Below are positions 39,145 to 47,117 of a DNA stretch of 53,555 nt, piece by piece. The translations under genes were made by a program, and so were the position numbers. The notes beneath the pieces were generated by a model that saw only the letters and a program-made list of their open reading frames with translations, made no database searches and was not told the origin of the DNA. This stretch comes from a virus. Each line of letters starts with the position of its first letter. Positions within the stretch are counted from its first letter, which is position 1. Location of the stretch: the IMG/VR virus record IMGVR_UViG_3300010935_000132, positions 1-53,555 of that record. One strand, written 5' to 3'.

Positions 39145-40327
39145 TAATAGATAACTCCTTATAAGGCTTTATTATAGTATTATATAATTGTGTTGATATC
39201 GCCTTATACATTTTTGGTGCAACCATACGACCAATTCTCTCAGCTTGTTGGTTGAACTTTCCAGTTAGAACTAGGTCATCAGGTAACCCCTGAATCCTCT
39301 TCAACTCATCAATGGAAAATTTTCTATCTTCATCATAATGTACCGTACCTGCTACGCTAGTCTGTACACCTCTTTGTGTTAATGTTGGGCATGGTAGAAA
39401 TGGGCTACTTCTAGTTAGGTTAAAGTAAGAGCCTTTTGGATGAACATCAGCACCACTACCTATAGATATTTGATTTTTTGGTATGAGTGAAGTCCATCTT
39501 AGTAATTCACCAGTAACACCTAACATACTACGCTCTTCGTCTGTAACAACAATATCATCAATTGCATTACAAAGAGGAACAAATGTACTATTATTCCAAC
39601 CGATAGGAAATACCTCATTAGCTAATGAGAAATCATCAATATCTAAGACTTCAGCCACATCGTCACGAACACAAACAAAAATTAATCTTTCCCTTCTTTG
39701 AGGTGTTCCATAATGCTGAGCAAATAATGTCTTAGCAGTTACAATATAACCACAAGATTTCAAAGACATTATTATTTCGTTGAATTTCTTCTTAGACTTC
39801 CCAAGTAATAATCCTGGTACATTTTCAGCTATGATAATTTTAGGCTTTAGCCCTTCAGCAATACGAACATATTCAAAGAATAAGTCTTCAATGTTAGTTA
39901 CTGTTTTTCCATCAGAATACTTCTTTTCTTTACCCCAACCATCACTACCCTTCCCACATACAGAAAAGGCTGAACATGGTGGACTACCATCCAATATATC
40001 CAACTCGCCTACTTCCATACCAGAAGATTTTAGAAAGTCTTCTGGAGTGAAACTCTTTATATCACCATGTAATACTGTGGTGTCTTTAAAGTTTTCTAGG
40101 TAAGTGGCTACAGCCTCATCAACAAACTCATTAACTGTTCGTATATCACCACCACCTAGCTTATACCCAATAGAAGAACCACCACCACCAGCAAAGGTAG
40201 ATATAACGGTAAATAGCTTTCTATCTGCTGATGCATTAACATCAGATAGTGTATATGGCTCATAAGGCATAAAATTATACTTATGAGCCATATGTTCTAA
40301 GTTCTGTTCGTATGTTAAAGCACTCAT
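39137..40327 (-). CDS. C5-cytosine DNA methyltransferase, candidate carboxymethyltransferase
   Basis: At 396 aa the protein has all C5 motifs: I FAGGGGSSIGYKLGGG (45-60), IV DGSPPCSAFS with catalytic Cys118, VI AENVPG with Glu168, VIII QRRERLIFV, IX RIQGLPDD and X QAERIGRMVAPKMYKAI (361-377). The target-recognition region between VIII and IX is about 125 residues. Motif X has Arg367 where most enzymes have Asn (IGN). In the CpG methyltransferase M.MpeI an engineered Asn-to-Lys change here lets it use carboxy-SAM. The 8-nt overlap with the CmoA-like gene argues for joint function. Confidence 0.9.
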   Translation of the reverse strand: MSALTYEQNLEHMAHKYNFMPYEPYTLSDVNASADRKLFTVISTFAGGGGSSIGYKLGGGDIRTVNEFVDEAVATYLENFKDTTVLHGDIKSFTPEDFLKSSGMEVGELDILDGSPPCSAFSVCGKGSDGWGKEKKYSDGKTVTNIEDLFFEYVRIAEGLKPKIIIAENVPGLLLGKSKKKFNEIIMSLKSCGYIVTAKTLFAQHYGTPQRRERLIFVCVRDDVAEVLDIDDFSLANEVFPIGWNNSTFVPLCNAIDDIVVTDEERSMLGVTGELLRWTSLIPKNQISIGSGADVHPKGSYFNLTRSSPFLPCPTLTQRGVQTSVAGTVHYDEDRKFSIDELKRIQGLPDDLVLTGKFNQQAERIGRMVAPKMYKAISTQLYNTIIKPYKELSINE

Positions 40328-40863
40328 GGTTTAATACCACCCAAATCAACAAACTCTACAATGTAGCCATGTTCTGAGGTGAACATGTTTTCAGACCCAC
40401 GAATAATAGGCAAAAACTTATTGATATAAGCCACAGTTTCACTATTAATACTAACATCACCTTTAAATTCATCGTGGAAGACAGTTAAATGGACGCAAGA
40501 ACACTCTTTAATGAACTCATCATACATTGTGCCGCCACCAATAAGAAAAACCTTGCTACGTGGCTCTACGTGCTCCTTAAGAGCATCTATTGATGTGATG
40601 ATGTGGTTATTATCGCCTACCATACCTTTAACGTTGTCAACATGCCGTGTAAGCACGATATTTTTACGGTTTGGTAGTGGTCTATATTGAGGTGGTAATG
40701 AATCCCATGTAGCGCGACCCATCAAAACGGTATGACCTTCTGTAAGGTTTTTAAATCGTTTCATATCTGCAGGTTCATGCTTCCATGGTAAGGCACTACC
40801 GTTTCCGATAGTGTGGCTTAAATCCATAGCTAGAATTGCTCTGAAATCATACTCGGAAAACAT
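40324..40863 (-). CDS. frd: Dihydrofolate reductase
   Basis: At 179 aa the protein has ILAMDLSHTIGNGSALPWKHEPADM (Met20-loop region), the catalytic acidic residue, VLMGRATWDSLP and VFLIGGGTMYDEFI. It regenerates tetrahydrofolate for nucleotide synthesis, and in T4 is also a baseplate component. It overlaps the methyltransferase start by 4 nt and the dUTPase stop by 1 nt, so it sits in the same operon. Confidence 0.95.
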   Translation of the reverse strand: MFSEYDFRAILAMDLSHTIGNGSALPWKHEPADMKRFKNLTEGHTVLMGRATWDSLPPQYRPLPNRKNIVLTRHVDNVKGMVGDNNHIITSIDALKEHVEPRSKVFLIGGGTMYDEFIKECSCVHLTVFHDEFKGDVSINSETVAYINKFLPIIRGSENMFTSEHGYIVEFVDLGGIKP

Positions 40864-41393
40864 TATAGTTTACCCGTAGAGCCAAATCCACCAGTACGAT
40901 TTCCATCATTGGTTGGTGCTTCATCAATGAATCCAATAGGTGAACGTTTAACAGTAACCAATTCACCTTGACAGATTCGTTCACCATCTTTGATGACAAT
41001 ACTAGACTCAGAAATATTCACCAACATAACAAATGTTTCTGCTACATAATCTGAATCAATCACACCTTCACCATTTGCCAACATCAAGCCTTGCTTAAGT
41101 GCAATACCCGAACGCATATGCAGGCGTAAAGATTGACCTTCAGGAACATCAAAAATGATACCTGTAGGAACAAGAACGCGCTGCTTTGGTGAGATAATAA
41201 TAGACTTGCTTTTATCACTATCAACTCGAACAGAATTAGACTCTTTTCTGTTATATCCACTATAAGCTAAAACAGAATCCTTGTGTTCTAGGCATGCTCT
41301 AATATCAAAGCATGCGGCTTCATCAGTTGCATAATTAGGCAATTCAACTGATTCGTGTAGTGGGTGTACACCCAAACCTTGGTTCATATTCAT
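40863..41393 (-). CDS. dut: dUTPase (dUTP diphosphatase)
   Basis: The protein carries the trimeric dUTPase motifs: ATDEAACFDIRA, LRLHMRSGIALKQGLML, GVIDSDYVAETFVML, ERICQGELV and the C-terminal GNRTGGFGSTG. It keeps uracil out of DNA and makes dUMP. The start at 41393 (MNMNQGLG) follows AAGG about 11 nt upstream; the longer frame overlaps regA. T4 gp56 is an unrelated dCTP/dUTPase, so this is a different solution. Confidence 0.95.
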   Translation of the reverse strand: MNMNQGLGVHPLHESVELPNYATDEAACFDIRACLEHKDSVLAYSGYNRKESNSVRVDSDKSKSIIISPKQRVLVPTGIIFDVPEGQSLRLHMRSGIALKQGLMLANGEGVIDSDYVAETFVMLVNISESSIVIKDGERICQGELVTVKRSPIGFIDEAPTNDGNRTGGFGSTGKL

Positions 41394-41398
41394 TATTA

Positions 41399-41800
41399 TT
41401 ATACCTTTACTTTCGGAAATAGCTGCCAATCTTGCTTCAAGGCATACTTTAATACAAATACACGCGGGCGGTTTACATGGTCAAACGGAATAGGGTCTAC
41501 AGCTTCTAGTAGATTCCAAGTCTGAAGCATGTCAATAATACAATTACGACGTTCTTCATCTTCGATACCAAAATCAGACTCTTTACCTTCCATCAAGAAT
41601 ATTTCTTTGAAATGCACCACATAATACAGACCATTTTCTTCGATGATGTGGCAAGACTGCCAAAGCTTATGCTCTTTTACATTAACGACACCCATACGTG
41701 TTAGTGTTTCTTGGACTCGGCGGTAGAAATCAGGATTTTTAAGTTTTACCTGAATGCGTTTTTCTTCTGTCCATTCTTCAACTCTATTATCTTCGCTCAT
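41399..41800 (-). CDS. regA: RegA translational repressor
   Basis: At 133 aa the protein follows T4 RegA after a short extension: QVKLKNPDFYRRVQETLTRMGV, LWQSCHIIEENGLYYVVHFKEIF, and a C-terminal KYALKQDWQLFPKVKV. RegA binds start regions of early mRNAs and blocks ribosomes. Here, as in T4, it lies near gp62/44/45. The many recurring leaders in this genome could be its targets. Confidence 0.93.
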   Translation of the reverse strand: MSEDNRVEEWTEEKRIQVKLKNPDFYRRVQETLTRMGVVNVKEHKLWQSCHIIEENGLYYVVHFKEIFLMEGKESDFGIEDEERRNCIIDMLQTWNLLEAVDPIPFDHVNRPRVFVLKYALKQDWQLFPKVKV

Positions 41801-41852
41801 TTTAACTTACTTCCTTGTAATTATTTACTTCATTTTCTCTATGATATCAACA

Positions 41853-42251
41853 TTATTCTATAATGCAATAACTAATAATATCACTATTAACGTCAAACTT
41901 TAGTGCTATTATTTTGAACTCGTTGTTTTCGCGTGCAAGCATGTATCCAATTGAAAATATATTAGCTATAACTCCATGGTAATATAAAAACTCAAATGGA
42001 ACACGTGCACGCTTCATAACAACTTGAGTACATATATCAGAAATATCAAATGTTGCATTCTTATAATCAATATCTTTTTCGTACCTAACAGGAAGTGGAA
42101 TCGGTCTTTTAAAGTAATGCATAAATACAGGACTAGGTGCTTCTATAACCTCACACCCTAATATCGCACCAATCTCTTCATAGGTTGGTGGTCTAAACAG
42201 ACCACGCCCAATTCCAATGTTTGGTGGATGATAATAATAATCATCACTCAT
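41853..42251 (-). CDS. Hypothetical protein (132 aa)
   Basis: MSDDYYYHPPNIGIGRGLF with a Pro-rich middle (EAPSPVFMHYFKRPIPLPVRY) and a beta-rich end. It lies between regA and the clamp loader gene and overlaps gp62 by 4 nt. No family recognised. Confidence 0.7.
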   Translation of the reverse strand: MSDDYYYHPPNIGIGRGLFRPPTYEEIGAILGCEVIEAPSPVFMHYFKRPIPLPVRYEKDIDYKNATFDISDICTQVVMKRARVPFEFLYYHGVIANIFSIGYMLARENNEFKIIALKFDVNSDIISYCIIE

Positions 42252-42703
42252 TTTGTTCTTCCACCTATATCACAATCTGCTCTGATGTCAATCATATCAT
42301 CATCATCTAACAATGCAACATATTGTTCTGCTACACGCTCATTAACCTGATAATATTCCATCATTAGTAGTACATCTTCTTCTTTCTTATTAGCCTTAGC
42401 CCAAGGATTGAATTGTTTACCTTTTCTTACGCCATGAATATAGAAATCATACACCATTTGTTTAGATGTATTTGGAAATCTGTTCATTTCATTGGCATAG
42501 AAAATCGTACCCATACCCATAGAAAAGAACTTGTTGATAATGTATGATGAAAAATCCTTGTGGGCTTCATCATCCATTCTTAATATGTTCTTTTTGTCTA
42601 TGGTCAAATCAGGGATGAAGTCACCAAATAGAGTAAGCTTCTTGCGCTTATAATCCTCTTCAGGCTCTAGTTCGGTGACTTCTTCACCAAAGACATTCAT
42701 CAC
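42248..42703 (-). CDS. 62: Clamp loader small subunit (gp62-like)
   Basis: At 151 aa the protein has LFGDFIPDLTIDKKNILRMDDEA, IFYANEMNRFPNTSKQMVYDFY and KGKQFNPWAK, the pattern of gp62 in T4-like aquatic phages; T4 gp62 itself is longer (187). With gp44 it loads the gp45 clamp. It overlaps gp44 by 4 nt. Confidence 0.85.
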   Translation of the reverse strand: MMNVFGEEVTELEPEEDYKRKKLTLFGDFIPDLTIDKKNILRMDDEAHKDFSSYIINKFFSMGMGTIFYANEMNRFPNTSKQMVYDFYIHGVRKGKQFNPWAKANKKEEDVLLMMEYYQVNERVAEQYVALLDDDDMIDIRADCDIGGRTK

Positions 42704-43653
42704 TTAAATGAACACTCTGACATCAACTCAGTGAGCATTGCCATGGTGTTTATTGACTGATTTGATACTACCGCTGACTTGGCTTGATACTCAGCTAGAA
42801 TCAAAACAGATTGAGGTACAGATTGTGGTGAAAGTACATGATACAGGCTATCATACAATTGTTCGAAAATAACTGCAGGGTCACACGATTCATTATCCTC
42901 TACCCACTTACGCAACTCCTTAAAATTCTTACCCTTGATAAGAATAATAGCACTATCAATATTAACGCTTGATAATGATGTTAAGATTCCTGCATTGATG
43001 CTACCTTGTTTTGAATAACGTTGTAACTCACCAAGAGTACGACGAAAATCAGGAAAGAAGGTCTTAACCAATTCAGCAACTACTTTCTGTTCAAATTCTA
43101 CATCATTATCTTTAAGGATAATACATATACGTCTGAACATAGCAGCTTGAAGCTTAGGTGTTTCTTTATTACTATAATTAAAGTCAACAACAGCACATCG
43201 TGAATGCAATGGCTTGATGATACGATTCTTCATATTACAGGTCAAGATAAATCTACAATTGCTTGAAAATTGTTCCATGAAACCACGTAATGATGACTGA
43301 GCATTTGGTGTTAAGTAATCAGCTTCATCTAGGATGATAACTTTCTTCAAGTCAGAACCTGACATAGACACCGATGATGCATACTGAGCAATCTTAGTAC
43401 GAATAATATCAATACCATTTTCTAGCGATGCATTGATTAGGATATAATCACACCCAATTTCATTACATAAGGCTTTAGCAATTGTGGTCTTTCCTGTACC
43501 TTGAGTACCTGCCAATAGTAGATGAGGTATTTCAGCCTCATCTACATATTGTTGCATGACAGATTTAATAGATTCAGGAAGGACACAATCTTTAATTTTT
43601 TGTGGACGATAACGTTCAACCCACAGATTATTTACAATTTTACCTTCCGACAT
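42700..43653 (-). CDS. 44: Clamp loader large subunit (T4 gp44-like, AAA+)
   Basis: At 317 aa the protein shows WVERYRPQKIKDCVLP, Walker A AGTQGTGKTTIAKAL, Walker B VIILDEADYLT, sensor 1 FILTCN and the SRC arginine finger (LHSRCAVVDF). Four copies with one gp62 form the T4-type loader that opens the gp45 ring at primer ends. Confidence 0.96.
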   Translation of the reverse strand: MSEGKIVNNLWVERYRPQKIKDCVLPESIKSVMQQYVDEAEIPHLLLAGTQGTGKTTIAKALCNEIGCDYILINASLENGIDIIRTKIAQYASSVSMSGSDLKKVIILDEADYLTPNAQSSLRGFMEQFSSNCRFILTCNMKNRIIKPLHSRCAVVDFNYSNKETPKLQAAMFRRICIILKDNDVEFEQKVVAELVKTFFPDFRRTLGELQRYSKQGSINAGILTSLSSVNIDSAIILIKGKNFKELRKWVEDNESCDPAVIFEQLYDSLYHVLSPQSVPQSVLILAEYQAKSAVVSNQSINTMAMLTELMSECSFK

Positions 43654-43659
43654 AATACC

Positions 43660-44325
43660 TTACCCTTCCACAAAAGTTGAAGAGTGTTCGATAGCGATGT
43701 AGTATTCAACATCAGTACCAACAAAACGACCTGCAGGACTTTTAATAGATACTTCATAATCACCAGGAAGGACTTTAAGGTTTTCTGATTTGAAGACGAA
43801 GTTGATTTCATCGACTTCATTAGCGTGTTCACCAACCTGTATATCATAGGTATTTGTTGAATCAGATTGTGTATCAGATGCAACCAAAATCAAATCAGAA
43901 CCTTTACGTGATACAACCAAATCAGCCAAATCCATTACAGATGAAGCACGTTGAATCTTAGCCAAAACATCACCCTTAAGTGAAAATTCGACGTTAGAGC
44001 CATTGAACTTAGGACGCTTATCAGTGAACACAATAACGTTCTTAGGTGCATAGCTATAACGACATGATGTTGTAGCATCAGTGATGGTAAACTGTTTAGT
44101 ACCAAAGTTAATTTCAGGGTCATCGAACAAGGTTAGTGTATTAAGGAACTCACTCAAATCATAGATTCCTGCTTCCATAGGAAAGGATTCTTCAATTGTT
44201 GCAGTTGCAAAAATGTTACCACTATGTGATACTGTACGTTGTTCATTACCTTCACGAAACAGCATAGAGTTATTAATTTGCGAGAAATTCTTTAGAACCT
44301 CAAGCGTCTTTTTTGAAAGTTTCAT
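43660..44325 (-). CDS. 45: DNA polymerase sliding clamp (T4 gp45-like)
   Basis: At 221 aa (T4 gp45 is 228) the protein has LSKKTLEVLKNFSQINNSMLF at the N-terminus, then EFLNTLTLFDDPEI, FSLKGDVLAKIQRAS and the C-terminal GTDVEYYIAIEHS, the standard clamp pattern. It forms a ring on DNA as processivity factor and, with gp55, activates late promoters. The start overlaps a small upstream gene. Confidence 0.96.
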   Translation of the reverse strand: MKLSKKTLEVLKNFSQINNSMLFREGNEQRTVSHSGNIFATATIEESFPMEAGIYDLSEFLNTLTLFDDPEINFGTKQFTITDATTSCRYSYAPKNVIVFTDKRPKFNGSNVEFSLKGDVLAKIQRASSVMDLADLVVSRKGSDLILVASDTQSDSTNTYDIQVGEHANEVDEINFVFKSENLKVLPGDYEVSIKSPAGRFVGTDVEYYIAIEHSSTFVEG

Positions 44326-44483
44326 TGTTTATTGTTCTCCATTTTAATTTTCACCCAAATTCTCTCAGTTTTTGGAATGTCTTCTTCATCATCATACACA
44401 CAACCTGTAGGTTCTATTTCTGTAAATAGTTTACAATTTTCTGTACACTGGTTTGGCTTTGAACAAGCCCAATCAATACTCAT
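44322..44483 (-). CDS. Small Cys-rich protein upstream of gp45 (53 aa)
   Basis: MSIDWACSKPNQCTENCKLF carries three Cys, followed by PTGCVYDDEED and a basic tail ending in a TGA that overlaps the gp45 ATG. Cys spacing suggests metal binding. The coupling suggests a role in setting gp45 translation or acting with the clamp; the function is unknown. Confidence 0.65.
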   Translation of the reverse strand: MSIDWACSKPNQCTENCKLFTEIEPTGCVYDDEEDIPKTERIWVKIKMENNKQ

Positions 44484-44530
44484 TTCTTACTCCATTGCAA
44501 TATCGTTACTGGATGGTACTACCGACTCCA

Positions 44531-44558
44531 ATCGTAGTGTAACACATTGCATATGCAA
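44531..44558 (-). promoter_or_regulatory. Early promoter for the gp45 operon
   Basis: Minus strand TTGCAT (44553-44558), 16-nt spacer, TACGAT (44531-44536). The -35 region is part of an 18-bp palindrome ACATTGCATATGCAATGT, a possible operator. Confidence 0.55.
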
Positions 44559-44597
44559 TGTAACCTTCCTTATACGTATATAAGTTGCTTACCCTGT

Positions 44598-44635
44598 CAT
44601 GATACAGAAAGGTGCGCTAACCTTTCTGTATCATG
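44598..44635. terminator. Perfect 16-bp hairpin
   Basis: CATGATACAGAAAGGT (44598-44613) pairs with 44620-44635 around GCGCTA, between the 56-aa gene and the gp45 operon promoter. The U-run is missing; it probably ends or insulates transcripts from the 44892 promoter. Confidence 0.6.
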
Positions 44636-44684
44636 GTGTTTCCTAAGCTAACCTACCAGTAACGATACTGCATTGTTAATATTT

Positions 44685-44855
44685 TTACACGAAGCCTAAA
44701 CTACCACCACATAGTGATGATACAACTTCATTTAAATCTGATGAATCCATAAAATATGATGAAGTAGAAACCTCATCCAAAAAGGATACATCATCTAGAA
44801 CTTCTTGACTTACGCCTAAGATATCTAATTCTTTTGTAGTTAATTGTGTAGCCAT
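44685..44855 (-). CDS. Small acidic early protein (56 aa)
   Basis: ATG 44855 lies 9 nt after GGAG of the GAACGGAGAATATTATC leader and has its own early promoter and downstream hairpin, so it forms a single-gene unit. The protein is acidic (LGVSQEVLDDVSFLDEVS) and ends in SLCGGSLGFV. No family recognised. The dedicated regulation suggests an early host-directed role. Confidence 0.7.
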   Translation of the reverse strand: MATQLTTKELDILGVSQEVLDDVSFLDEVSTSSYFMDSSDLNEVVSSLCGGSLGFV

Positions 44856-44891
44856 GATAATATTCTCCGTTCAAGTTATTTCAATATGCGT

Positions 44892-44920
44892 ATTATGACT
44901 ACACCAAAAACTAAAAGCAA
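44892..44920 (-). promoter_or_regulatory. Early sigma70-type promoter
   Basis: Minus strand TTGCTT (44915-44920), 17-nt spacer, CATAAT (44892-44897), with AAATAAAGC before the -35. Confidence 0.65.
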
Positions 44921-44923
44921 GCT

Positions 44924-45517
44924 TTATTTAAAGAGGTCTGAATCTTCACACACATTTATCAAAACTTTCTCTTTCTTTTCAGTAACTTGCGGTAATACTG
45001 TCTCATCCAACCCACGTAGGAAGTCGACATAGTTGTTGCTAAAATTAACATCTGCATCATGTGTCTGTTGAGTTATTGAGTCAATATCACACATACCTGA
45101 TGTTTGTAGGTACTTAGCCTTGATGTTAATCTCATTCTGCTCAATCTTAATTCTCTTTAGAAAGGCTCGCTCTGATACGGTAGTAAAATAGGCAAATGGG
45201 TTATCATAGGTGAATCCATCATATCTATTTGCATAGAGCATACAGGTGTAAATAGCATCACCAATCATTTCATCTTTCCAAGTATATCTGTAAAATTTAT
45301 GACAAGATGCATAGCGGCGAACAATTTTTGTTATCATAGTTGCAATATCGTTTGGCAATTGTGGTTCAGGTTTACAATCAAAGCGTGCTGCCATTCGTGC
45401 ATAAGCCCACTTAACCATAGCTGCATGGAATGCTTTATTATTTACATAATTCGTATCGCCTTCTTTTTGTCTAACCCTTTTACGAATTGGTTCAACTTTT
45501 GTTATTTCATCTGTCAC
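44924..45517 (-). CDS. 55: Late-transcription sigma factor (T4 gp55-like)
   Basis: At 197 aa the protein shows NYVNNKAFHAAMVKWAYA, FYRYTWKDEMIGDAIYTCMLYANRYDG and NPFAYFTTVSERAFLKRIKIE, the reduced sigma region 2 of T4 gp55. A short C-terminal hydrophobic tail (SDLFK) could bind the gp45 clamp. It directs host polymerase to TATAAATA promoters, several of which lie in this window. It starts with GTG 45517, behind AGGA. Confidence 0.9.
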   Translation of the reverse strand: MTDEITKVEPIRKRVRQKEGDTNYVNNKAFHAAMVKWAYARMAARFDCKPEPQLPNDIATMITKIVRRYASCHKFYRYTWKDEMIGDAIYTCMLYANRYDGFTYDNPFAYFTTVSERAFLKRIKIEQNEINIKAKYLQTSGMCDIDSITQQTHDADVNFSNNYVDFLRGLDETVLPQVTEKKEKVLINVCEDSDLFK

Positions 45518-45543
45518 GTATCCATCCTATAATATTTTTTTCT

Positions 45544-45571
45544 AGGATAACATTATAAAAACTAATAGCAA
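45544..45571 (-). promoter_or_regulatory. Promoter for gene 55 (weak early type)
   Basis: Minus strand TTGCTA (45566-45571), 16-nt spacer, TATCCT (45544-45549), with AATAAAGC before the -35 as in the other modules. The -10 is poor, so it may be a middle or activator-dependent promoter. Confidence 0.4.
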
Positions 45572-45583
45572 GCTTTATTATTA

Positions 45584-47080
45584 TCACAAGAGATTGACCT
45601 TCTTAATCTCATAATCAAATTGTTCCTTATCATAATGCTCACATCTTTCTATGAAATGCTTGATACCATAATTCTTGAACTTCTTGTATGACATATCATC
45701 GACGATATCATAAAGGATAACAGATAACTTAGTGCCATTCAAACGTAGACCACGACCAATAGATTGTAGCACACGAATCTTCGATTTGGTTGATGAACAA
45801 AACATCACGCTATGTAGATTCTTCAGTGAGAATCCTGTTGAAATTGTAGCGTATGTGCCAAGCAATATAGCATTAGTATGTGTTTCCATTAGCTGACGTA
45901 TTCTTTCGCGTTCAGCACCCTTCACACTACCCTTAATTTGATATACAGGTCTATCAGGGTCATCAGATTCTGCTACAAGAGCTTGTATACGTGCTAATAG
46001 GTCATCACCCTGTATATGACGGTCATACAATAGCAGGGTGTTTTTCTTTTGTGCTACAGCCATCTTAGCTATAAATTCTTGTCTATCGGGGTTTGTTATT
46101 AACCAATCAACTTCATCCTGATATTTCAATCCTCTACACGCACGCGAATATTCCTCACTATACATCAACTGTATAGCTTTAATTTTAAGTTGGGCTACTG
46201 AACCTCTATCCATAAGGTCTTTAGTTGATATAATCTTACTCACATCACCAAACAACCCTATAAGCTGCATTTCAGACGCTTTAGCATCTTCTAATGTACC
46301 TGTTAAGCCTATTCGATATGGACAAACCAATAGCTTGTTCATGATGGATGAAATACTTGCTGCTGTGGCTAGATGAGTTTCATCACATAATACAGCACCG
46401 AATTGCTTCCAATATGCCATTGGCATTTTATAGATACTTTGCCATGTTGAAATGTAGATATCTCTATCAGCATTCTTTGCTTTACCACTCATGATTAAAT
46501 GACAATGTGATTCAGCATCCCATTCATCATGTGAACTATAATCTTGGAAATCACCTGCAAGTTGATGTACCAGACCAACGTTAGGTACAATAATTAGGGT
46601 CTTTTTATTCGTGATGTGTTTAAGCATTCTACATATAAGGTATATCATCAAACTCTTACCGCTTGATGTTGGACTTAGGAGAAGCCTACGCTTGTTTTTG
46701 ATAGCAGCATACACAGCAAACATTTGGTAGTCGTGTGGCTCAATCTTAGTGCCTTTAGAGCGTATATCTAAATTGTTTATGAAGTATTTAATTTGCTTAG
46801 GGGATACAGGATTTACTGCGTGATACACATTAGAAATATCAACAGTATAGTCTTCAAATTTAGCGAACTTCTTTAGTTCATTTAGTAAACCAACAGGAAG
46901 AGTCCTGTCATTATGGTTGAATAATCTAATCCTACCATCCCAAAATCCGTTGCGGTATTTTGGCATGAATTGATATCCAGGAACAAGGTAAGAAAACCTT
47001 TCTGAGATTTCTCTAGTAATACCTTTGTCGCAATTTACTAATAAATTCACATCGTCTAATTGTTTAACTACTATATCCAT
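45584..47080 (-). CDS. uvsW: UvsW helicase (SF2, branch migration)
   Basis: At 498 aa (T4 UvsW is about 500) the protein has an N-terminal domain, then SF2 motifs LLLSPTSSGKSLMIYLI (I), VLCDETHLA (II), RIGLTGTL (III), LLGTYATISTGFSLKNL (V) and QSIGRGLRL (VI). It unwinds R-loops and moves Holliday junctions, switching T4 replication from origin- to recombination-dependent mode. Confidence 0.93.
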   Translation of the reverse strand: MDIVVKQLDDVNLLVNCDKGITREISERFSYLVPGYQFMPKYRNGFWDGRIRLFNHNDRTLPVGLLNELKKFAKFEDYTVDISNVYHAVNPVSPKQIKYFINNLDIRSKGTKIEPHDYQMFAVYAAIKNKRRLLLSPTSSGKSLMIYLICRMLKHITNKKTLIIVPNVGLVHQLAGDFQDYSSHDEWDAESHCHLIMSGKAKNADRDIYISTWQSIYKMPMAYWKQFGAVLCDETHLATAASISSIMNKLLVCPYRIGLTGTLEDAKASEMQLIGLFGDVSKIISTKDLMDRGSVAQLKIKAIQLMYSEEYSRACRGLKYQDEVDWLITNPDRQEFIAKMAVAQKKNTLLLYDRHIQGDDLLARIQALVAESDDPDRPVYQIKGSVKGAERERIRQLMETHTNAILLGTYATISTGFSLKNLHSVMFCSSTKSKIRVLQSIGRGLRLNGTKLSVILYDIVDDMSYKKFKNYGIKHFIERCEHYDKEQFDYEIKKVNLL

Positions 47081-47086
47081 TATGTT

Positions 47087-47114
47087 GTGCTAGCAGAACC
47101 AAACTTTATATCAA
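47087..47114 (-). promoter_or_regulatory. Promo­ter candidate for uvsW
   Basis: Minus strand TTGATA (47109-47114), 16-nt spacer, TAGCAC (47087-47092), with AAATAAAGC before the -35. The ATG follows within 10 nt of the -10 box, so this too would give a very short leader. Confidence 0.35.
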
Positions 47115-47117
47115 GCT

